A DNA stretch of 11,131 nucleotides from the NCBI GenBank assembly GCA_031272845.1, contig JAISTA010000190.1:1-11131 (forward strand), written 5' to 3'. This document shows, piece by piece, positions 5,944 to 11,131 of the stretch. The notes under the pieces are model-generated. The model ran no database searches, was not told the origin of the DNA, and was given only the letters and a program-made list of their open reading frames with translations. Every line of letters starts with the position of its first letter. The stretch's first letter is position 1. Position numbers and translations under genes: made by a program. The DNA is from Oscillospiraceae bacterium. Its GTDB lineage: Bacteria > Bacillota > Clostridia > Oscillospirales > Oscillospiraceae.

Positions 5944-7440
5944 CTAGTTATTGTCGCCTTTCAGCACAACGTCGTGCGCTCCGCCCTCTACTATGCTTGT
6001 TGCGGAGACGAGCGTCATTTTTGCTTTCTGCTGCAGCTCCGCAATCGTCAGTGCTCCGCAGTTGCACATTGTGGACTTCATTTTCCCGAGTGTGAGCGCC
6101 AGATTGTCCTTCATCGGCCCCGCGTACGGCACATATGAGTCCACGCCCTCCTCAAAGGACAGCTTTGCCGAGCCGCCGAGATCATACCGCTGCCAGTTGC
6201 GCGCGCGCGCAGAGCCCTCGCCCCAGTATTCCTTCATATATCTGCCGTTTACGGCGACCCTGTTTGCCGGGGACTCGTCAAACCGCGCGAAATAGCGGCC
6301 TAACATCAGAAAATCCGCGCCCATAGCAAGCGCCAGCGTGAAGTGATAATCGTGCACCACCCCTCCGTCAGAGCAAATCGGCACGTAAACGCCCGTCTCG
6401 CGGAAATACTTTTCCCGTTCCTTTGCAACGTCAATCACGGCGGAGGCCTGCCCGCGGCCGATTCCCTTTTGCTCGCGCGTAATGCATATCGACCCGCCGC
6501 CTATGCCGACCTTTACAAAGTCAGCGCCGCTGTCAGCCAAAAAGCGAAAGCCCTCGCCGTCTACCACATTGCCCGCGCCGACCTTGACCGTATCGCCGTA
6601 TTCCGCGCGAATCCAGTCTAAAACGAGCTTTTGCCACTCGGTAAAGCCCTCCGAGCTGTCTATCACCAGCGCGTCCGCTCCGGCGGCAATAAGCGCCGGG
6701 ACGCGCTCTTTATAGTCCCGCGTGTTTATTCCCGCGCCGACTATGTACTTTTTCTCGGAATCGAGCAGCTCAAGCGGATTTTTCTTGTGGAAATCATAGT
6801 CCTTGCGGAAAACCATATTTATAAGCTCGCCCGTCGGCGACAGAATCGGCAGCGCGTTCAGCTTGTGCTCCCAGATTATGTCGTTCGCCTCGGACAGCGT
6901 TGTTGTGTAAGGCGCTGTTATCAGTTTTTCAATCGGCGTCATAAACGCTGAGACCTTTTCGTCCACCGCCATACGCGAAACGCGGTAGTCTCGGCTTGTG
7001 ACAAGGCCGAGCAGCTTGCCGGAGGCCGTACCGTCATGCGTTACGGCAACCGTTGAATGGTCCGTTTTTTCCTTGAGCGCAAGCACATCCGCAAGCGTAT
7101 TTTCCGGCGTCAGGTTGGAGTCTGACACGACAAAGCCGGATTTATACGACTTAGCACGCGCAACCATCGCCGCCTCTGACTCAATCGACTGCGAGCCGTA
7201 GATGAACGAAATGCCGCCCTCTTTGGCAAGCTCAACAGCCATTTTATCGTCAGACACGGCCTGCATAACGGCGGAGGTCAGCGGTATATTCAGCGTGAGC
7301 TCAGGCTCCTCGCCCTTTTTGAACCTTACAAGCGGCGTGACAAGAGAAACATTGTCCGGGCTGCAAGCCGCCGAGGAGTATCCGGGTATCAGCAGGAATT
7401 CAGAGAAGGTGCGCGAAGGCTCAGGGAAATAGTAGGCCAT
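5944..7440 (-). CDS. guaB: IMP dehydrogenase, Tritrichomonas-like divergent type
   Basis: This 498-residue enzyme oxidises IMP to XMP with NAD+, the committed step of guanine nucleotide synthesis. The (beta/alpha)8 barrel is interrupted at about residues 95-220 by a CBS pair (HSTVAVTHDG, LLGLVTSRDYR, LNALPILSPTGELINMVFRKDY). The catalytic loop reads GIGGGSICITREQKG with C319. The flap reads MKEYWGEGSARARNWQRYD, with the Arg418-Tyr419 dyad. Common bacterial IMPDHs instead have GPGSICTTR in the loop and YRGMGS in the flap. From memory, the protein aligns almost gap-free with Tritrichomonas foetus IMPDH, including catalytic numbers C319, R418 and Y419 and the end KSTMCNCGALTI. A GMP reductase is unlikely given the CBS insert and the Arg-Tyr dyad. 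The start at 7440 has AAAGGAG about 9 bp upstream. The gene follows prkC after 96 bp and precedes smpB. Confidence 0.94.
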   Translation of the reverse strand: MAYYFPEPSRTFSEFLLIPGYSSAACSPDNVSLVTPLVRFKKGEEPELTLNIPLTSAVMQAVSDDKMAVELAKEGGISFIYGSQSIESEAAMVARAKSYKSGFVVSDSNLTPENTLADVLALKEKTDHSTVAVTHDGTASGKLLGLVTSRDYRVSRMAVDEKVSAFMTPIEKLITAPYTTTLSEANDIIWEHKLNALPILSPTGELINMVFRKDYDFHKKNPLELLDSEKKYIVGAGINTRDYKERVPALIAAGADALVIDSSEGFTEWQKLVLDWIRAEYGDTVKVGAGNVVDGEGFRFLADSGADFVKVGIGGGSICITREQKGIGRGQASAVIDVAKEREKYFRETGVYVPICSDGGVVHDYHFTLALAMGADFLMLGRYFARFDESPANRVAVNGRYMKEYWGEGSARARNWQRYDLGGSAKLSFEEGVDSYVPYAGPMKDNLALTLGKMKSTMCNCGALTIAELQQKAKMTLVSATSIVEGGAHDVVLKGDNN

Positions 7441-7536
7441 ATAGGTTTACTCCTTTGTAAAAAACAATGTGTCGTGATAACTTTATTTTCGTCCGGCGGC
7501 ATTTTTTGCGGCGGCAGGACAGCGTCCCGCGCCCGC

Positions 7537-9435
7537 TTACGGATTTTCAGGCGGCGTGGGCGTTGGGGTTGGCGTCGGAGTTGGGGTTGGAGTGGGGGTG
7601 GGCGTCGGCGGAGGAGTCGGCGGAGGGGGCGGAGTCGGCGTTTCCTTGGGTCCCTCAGACACCTGAAGACGTATTACAGTGCCTTTCTCTACCTCGTCTC
7701 CGGCTCTTGCCTCAAATATAACCTGATCCTTCGGGCGGTCGTCCGGCACGTACGTTGTATCATAGCCCAAGCCATAGCTTTGCAGCTGCAAAATAGCCGC
7801 CGACAGCTGAAGCCCCACAACATCCGGCACCTTTACAAGCACAATCTCAGGCCCGTCAGAGTACTTTATGACGACCGTCATACCCTTGACAACAGCGTCG
7901 CCGGGTCTCGGTATCGTCTCGATAACATAGTCCTTTTGTATATTGTCGTCCGGGATTGCCGAAAAGTCGTATTTCAGGTTCAGCCCCAGCGCGTCGAGAA
8001 TATTCTTTGCCTCGTGGTATTCCCGCCCGGCAAGCTCCGGCATCGTAATCGGCGGCGCGATTCCTGAGGACACCACCAGCGTAACCGGAATCCTCTGATC
8101 CGGAATCAGCGGCGCTAGCGCCTCGGCAAGCGGCGACTGGCTGATTACGGTTCCCTCGGGAACGTCCTCGCTGCTTTCGTATGCCGCCGTGAAGGTGTAT
8201 TTTTGCAGAATTTCGTTATCCAGCATAATGTCAGCGTAAACCATGCCGACAAAGTTGTCGACCGGCACGCGCTCAACCTGCTTCGGGTTCAGAAGAGGCC
8301 CCAGAACGGTGTTCCACATAACAACAAAGATTACCGCCAGCGGCAAAAGCACGCCGACAATCGCAACAAGCGTGCTGATATACGAGGCTTTTCGCCTGCC
8401 CTGGCGCGCCTCCGTTTTTGTCGGCGCGGCCTTTTCGTCAAACGCGCGCACAATCGGATTTTTCTTTTTGCGAACCGGTTCTCCCGCCATTTCCTGCGCC
8501 TCCTCCGGAACAGTCTCCTCCGCTGTTCTGCGAATAATATCGGTATCGACTGAAACCGTTTTGCCGACGGGATCCTCTGAAATCAGGCTGTATATGAACC
8601 TCTCGTTCGGGTTTACGCGGAATTCCTCCAGGTCGTCAATCATCTTTTCGGCCGAGTGATAGCGGTTTACCGGGCTTTTCTGCATTGCGTGCGCCACAAT
8701 GTCGCAAAAGCCGAGCGGAATGTCCGGATTCAACTCGTTCATGGGAACCGCCTCGCGGTTTATGTGCGCAAGCGCGATCGCAACAGGCGTTTCGGCCTCA
8801 AACGGCAGCACACCCGTGAGCATTTCGTAAATCACAACGCCGAAGGAGTAAATATCCGTGCGCTTGTCGGTCACGCTGCCCTTGGCCATTTCGGGAGAAA
8901 TGTACTCAACGGAGCCGAAGGAGGTGTTCGTCAGCGTTCTGTTTTTTGAGGTAAGCCGCGCTATACCGAAATCGGCGACCTTTATCTGCCCGTTGTGCAG
9001 TACCATAATGTTCTGCGACTTAATGTCCCGGTGAATAATCCCGGCGGAGTGCGCGGCCTCGATCGCGCCGGCTATCTGCAGCGAAAAATGCAGCGCCGCC
9101 TTCCACGGAAGCGCGCCTTTTTTGTTGATGTAAGCCTTGAGCGTAACGCCCTGAACAAGCTCCATAACGATGTAGTACACAGGGCCGCTGAGCTGAACGT
9201 CAAACACCGTCACGATATTCGGGTGCGTGATTGAGGCAATCGCCTCGCATTCGTGCACAAAGCGGCGGCGAAACTCCTCCTTTTCTGAGAGGTCGTCATT
9301 CAGGATTTTTACCGCGACGAATCTGTTCAGCTTATGGCAGCGCGCGCGGAACACCATAGACATTCCGCCCTTGCCTATGAGATTTATTATCTCGTAGCGA
9401 CCGTCAAGCACGGTGCCGATGTATTTTTCTTCCAT
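7537..9435 (-). CDS. prkC: PASTA-domain serine/threonine protein kinase (PrkC/Stk type)
   Basis: This 632-residue membrane kinase has three parts. The cytoplasmic kinase domain (about 14-272) has the glycine loop GKGGMS (21-26), VAVK lysine K43, HRDIKSQN (H135-N142), DFG at 155-157, a Thr/Ser-rich activation loop and SPE at 180-182. A basic juxtamembrane linker leads to one transmembrane helix at about 353-374. Three extracellular PASTA-like repeats follow (about 389-458, 463-530, 534-595), which in this family bind muropeptides or lipid II. The first PASTA unit is the most diverged. The protein ends in a low-complexity Pro-Thr tail (598-632). Its ribosome binding site (AAAAGGAG) lies inside the last codons of prpC, so the two are translationally linked. 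The usual downstream partner rsgA is absent and guaB follows instead. Confidence 0.95.
   Translation of the reverse strand: MEEKYIGTVLDGRYEIINLIGKGGMSMVFRARCHKLNRFVAVKILNDDLSEKEEFRRRFVHECEAIASITHPNIVTVFDVQLSGPVYYIVMELVQGVTLKAYINKKGALPWKAALHFSLQIAGAIEAAHSAGIIHRDIKSQNIMVLHNGQIKVADFGIARLTSKNRTLTNTSFGSVEYISPEMAKGSVTDKRTDIYSFGVVIYEMLTGVLPFEAETPVAIALAHINREAVPMNELNPDIPLGFCDIVAHAMQKSPVNRYHSAEKMIDDLEEFRVNPNERFIYSLISEDPVGKTVSVDTDIIRRTAEETVPEEAQEMAGEPVRKKKNPIVRAFDEKAAPTKTEARQGRRKASYISTLVAIVGVLLPLAVIFVVMWNTVLGPLLNPKQVERVPVDNFVGMVYADIMLDNEILQKYTFTAAYESSEDVPEGTVISQSPLAEALAPLIPDQRIPVTLVVSSGIAPPITMPELAGREYHEAKNILDALGLNLKYDFSAIPDDNIQKDYVIETIPRPGDAVVKGMTVVIKYSDGPEIVLVKVPDVVGLQLSAAILQLQSYGLGYDTTYVPDDRPKDQVIFEARAGDEVEKGTVIRLQVSEGPKETPTPPPPPTPPPTPTPTPTPTPTPTPTPTPPENP
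7540..7644 (-). repeat. Low-complexity repeat encoding the Pro-Thr tail of PrkC
   Basis: CCNACN-type hexamers encode a C-terminal run of alternating Pro and Thr with a few Pro-only stretches. The complementary + strand carries several G-runs of 3-5 bases (about 7557-7602), so slippage or G-quadruplex formation is possible. The tail would extend PrkC outside the membrane, beyond the last PASTA unit. Confidence 0.8.
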
Positions 9436-9442
9436 AAAGGTG

Positions 9443-10246
9443 TTACTCCTTTTCCTTTGAGTCCCAAAGTATTACAGACACATTGTCCTTTGCTATATTC
9501 AGCAGAGCGGATCCGATAAGCTTCATGGCAAGCCGCTCCGGTTCATACTCAAAAAAGCTTACGGAGGCCGGATTTTCCCGTCCCTGCTCGTGCCTCGTCA
9601 GAATATCGCGCATTTCCTTATCCGAAACGGCGTTATACAGCCCGTCTGAGCACAGCATAATCATATCTCCGCGCATAAGCGGCACGATGAAAATATCGGG
9701 CAGGTGCTGTGATTCGGCCGAAAGCGCCTTTGTAATGAGGTTTTTGTTCGGGTGCGTTTCCGCCTCTTCTCTTGTTATCTGCCCGCTTCTCAGCATTTCA
9801 CCGACGACAGAGTGGTCGTCAGTCACCTGCATCAGCTCGCCTGCCCGCAGCAAATATCCGCGCGAGTCGCCGATATTCGCGAAGTAGGCGGTGTACGGAA
9901 AGTCCGCGTCCGCGCTCGGTATTACGACCGCCGATACTATCGTCGTGCCCATTTTCTCGCAGTCCAGATTCCGCGACACAAAATCAACAATCGCCCCGCG
10001 CCCTTTTTCGCAGGCCGACTCAAGCGCTCTCGGTATTCCCGCCGCCGTGCCGTCCTCCGCGAAAAACTGCTCAAGGTGCGCGACAAAAGCGTCCGCCGCT
10101 AGTGTCGAGGCCTCCGCCCCGCCGATATAGCCGCCCATACCGTCGCATACGGCGAGAACAACCGCACCGCCGAATTCCTCACAGCGAACGGTGTCCTCGT
10201 TGTTTTTTCGGACGCTTCCCGTGTCCGTTTTTGCGATATATGACAT
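9443..10246 (-). CDS. prpC: PP2C-family (PPM) serine/threonine phosphatase, PrpC/Stp type
   Basis: This 267-residue cytoplasmic metal-dependent phosphatase reverses phosphorylation by the adjacent PrkC. The PPM motifs appear in order: TDTGSVRKNNED (7-18), VCDGMGG (33-39, metal ligand D35), NIGDSRGYLLR in the middle, VTDDHSVV, LCSDGLYNAV (D201) and KDNVSVILW near the end (D254). There is no signal peptide or membrane segment, and the length is normal for stand-alone PrpC. The start at 10246 is preceded by AAAGGT, which overlaps the rlmN stop; the gap between genes is only 7 bp on each side (rlmN-prpC and prpC-prkC). The three genes are almost certainly one operon. Confidence 0.95.
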   Translation of the reverse strand: MSYIAKTDTGSVRKNNEDTVRCEEFGGAVVLAVCDGMGGYIGGAEASTLAADAFVAHLEQFFAEDGTAAGIPRALESACEKGRGAIVDFVSRNLDCEKMGTTIVSAVVIPSADADFPYTAYFANIGDSRGYLLRAGELMQVTDDHSVVGEMLRSGQITREEAETHPNKNLITKALSAESQHLPDIFIVPLMRGDMIMLCSDGLYNAVSDKEMRDILTRHEQGRENPASVSFFEYEPERLAMKLIGSALLNIAKDNVSVILWDSKEKE

Positions 10247-10253
10247 ATATGAG

Positions 10254-11131
10254 TTAACCTTTTATAGCGGCGGCGCGCAGCTGTCCGCAGGCGGCGTCTA
10301 TACCGTTGCCGAGCTTGCGCCGAAACGTTACCTGCACGCCCGCCTTATCCAAAATACCGGCGAATTCGCGCACGCGCGCGTCCGGAGGCGGCACGAGTGC
10401 TGAATTTTCAACCCGGTTGAGTGAAATTATATTTACAAAGCAGTTTTGTCCCCGGAGCTTTTTCGCGAGAAGTCTTGCCTGCTCCGGCGAGTCGTTAATG
10501 CCGTCAATCATCGCGTATTCATACGCGACGCGCCGATTTGTCTTGTCAAAATACCTTTTTGCCGCCGAAATGACCTCGTCAACGCCGTAAGCGTTGTTCA
10601 CGGGCATAAGCCGTGAGCGCGTCTTGTCGTCCGCCGAATGCAGGGACACCGCAAGACAAAGCTGCAAGCCGCAAGCCGCTAAGCGGTCCATTTGCGGGAC
10701 AAGCCCGGAGGTTGAAATTGTGATGTGCCGCATACCTATGTTCAGCGACTTCGGGTGCGTTACGATTTGCACAAACGAGAGTACGCTCTCGAAATTATCG
10801 AGAGGCTCGCCTGTTCCCATAAGTACAATGTTTGAGATCCGCCCGCCGTACTCGCGCTGTGAGTACAGCACCTGCGCAAAAATCTCAGCGGCGGATAGGT
10901 TCCGTATCAATCCCCCTGCCGCTGACGCGCAGAACGCGCACCCCATACGGCACCCCGCCTGCGTTGAAACGCAAACCGTCAGCCCGTAGTGATAGCTCAT
11001 AACAACGGTTTCAACAGCCTGTCCGTCAGAAAAGCGCCAGAGGTATTTTGCCGTGCCGTCGTCCGCCGTCTGCGATTTTGCAAGCACCGGGACCGTCAGC
11101 GTAAACCGCTCCGCCAGCTTTTCGCGCAGAG
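10254..11131 (-). CDS. rlmN: Dual-specificity 23S rRNA/tRNA adenine-C2 methyltransferase RlmN (5' end outside window)
   Basis: This radical-SAM enzyme methylates A2503 of 23S rRNA and A37 of some tRNAs. The frame stays open to the window edge, giving about 291 visible residues of a family of roughly 340-350; the N-terminal ~50 are missing. The GTG codon at 11087 is internal. The CxxxCxxC cluster motif (GCRMGCAFC) has Cys codons at 10950-10952, 10938-10940 and 10929-10931. The preceding VCVSTQAGC supplies the second conserved cysteine. MGTGEPLDN is the SAM-binding GxGEP motif. The methyl-carrying C-terminal cysteine lies in GIDAACGQL (codon 10287-10289). All catalytic cysteines of RlmN are therefore present. 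Cfr, the C8-methylating relative, is less likely given the housekeeping context beside prpC-prkC. Confidence 0.95.
   Translation of the reverse strand, partial: LREKLAERFTLTVPVLAKSQTADDGTAKYLWRFSDGQAVETVVMSYHYGLTVCVSTQAGCRMGCAFCASAAGGLIRNLSAAEIFAQVLYSQREYGGRISNIVLMGTGEPLDNFESVLSFVQIVTHPKSLNIGMRHITISTSGLVPQMDRLAACGLQLCLAVSLHSADDKTRSRLMPVNNAYGVDEVISAAKRYFDKTNRRVAYEYAMIDGINDSPEQARLLAKKLRGQNCFVNIISLNRVENSALVPPPDARVREFAGILDKAGVQVTFRRKLGNGIDAACGQLRAAAIKG

Noticed and set aside
7557..7602. Canonical G-quadruplex on the + strand
   Set aside because: Several G-runs exist but the loops are uneven (one about 15 nt), and the runs are explained by the complement of Pro codons. It is kept only as a side remark on the repeat.
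7474..8067. Open frame of 197 codons on the + strand
   Set aside because: It overlaps the start of the guaB leader and is antisense to the PASTA repeats and Pro-Thr tail of prkC. Its Gly/Arg/Trp-rich start is simply the complement of the Pro-Thr repeat.

Overview
This window looks like a chromosomal segment of an anaerobic, probably gut-associated, member of the Clostridia (Firmicutes). The evidence is a Rel-type (p)ppGpp enzyme, an rlmN-prpC-prkC cluster with a PASTA-domain kinase, strong AAGGAG-type ribosome binding sites, and a complete acetyl-CoA synthase of the Wood-Ljungdahl pathway. The flanking housekeeping genes are moderately GC-rich. No genus can be assigned from the sequence alone.

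Layout, left to right. (1) Positions 1-843 (+) hold the C-terminal regulatory part of a RelA/SpoT-family protein, closed by a strong intrinsic terminator (867-896). (2) Positions 1004-2788 (+) hold a solitary AT-rich gene with its own sigma-A-like promoter. It encodes an N-terminal SIR2-like domain joined to about seven TPR repeats, an architecture that suggests an NAD-consuming effector or defence protein. (3) A compact hairpin (2817-2856) lies between this gene and the convergent acsB and probably terminates both. (4) Positions 2866-4998 (-) hold acsB, acetyl-CoA synthase, with all six A-cluster cysteines at the same spacing as the Moorella enzyme. It stands alone: no other CODH/ACS gene is in the window. 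(5) Positions 4999-5406 are non-coding. They contain a good acsB promoter, an inverted repeat over that promoter, a second copy of the same repeat core 66 bp further upstream, a roughly 145-bp stretch I cannot assign, and the smpB terminator. (6) Positions 5407-11131 (-) hold a co-directional run transcribed right to left: rlmN (5' end beyond the window), prpC, prkC, guaB and smpB.

How the genes work together. rlmN, prpC and prkC are tightly packed. PrpC (PP2C phosphatase) and PrkC (PASTA kinase) form the usual antagonistic pair controlling Ser/Thr phosphorylation in response to the cell wall, and RlmN methylates 23S rRNA and tRNA. guaB makes XMP for guanine nucleotides and smpB rescues stalled ribosomes with tmRNA. 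The IMP dehydrogenase is the divergent form that resembles, from memory, the enzyme of the protist Tritrichomonas foetus rather than that of Bacillus or E. coli.

The most interesting items are the SIR2-TPR gene, which looks like an acquired single-gene cargo between housekeeping genes; the duplicated CTATCA-N7-TGATAG element upstream of acsB, which looks like a paired operator for a dimeric regulator; the solitary acsB; and the T. foetus-type IMP dehydrogenase. No CRISPR array, insertion sequence, tRNA or rRNA gene was recognised.
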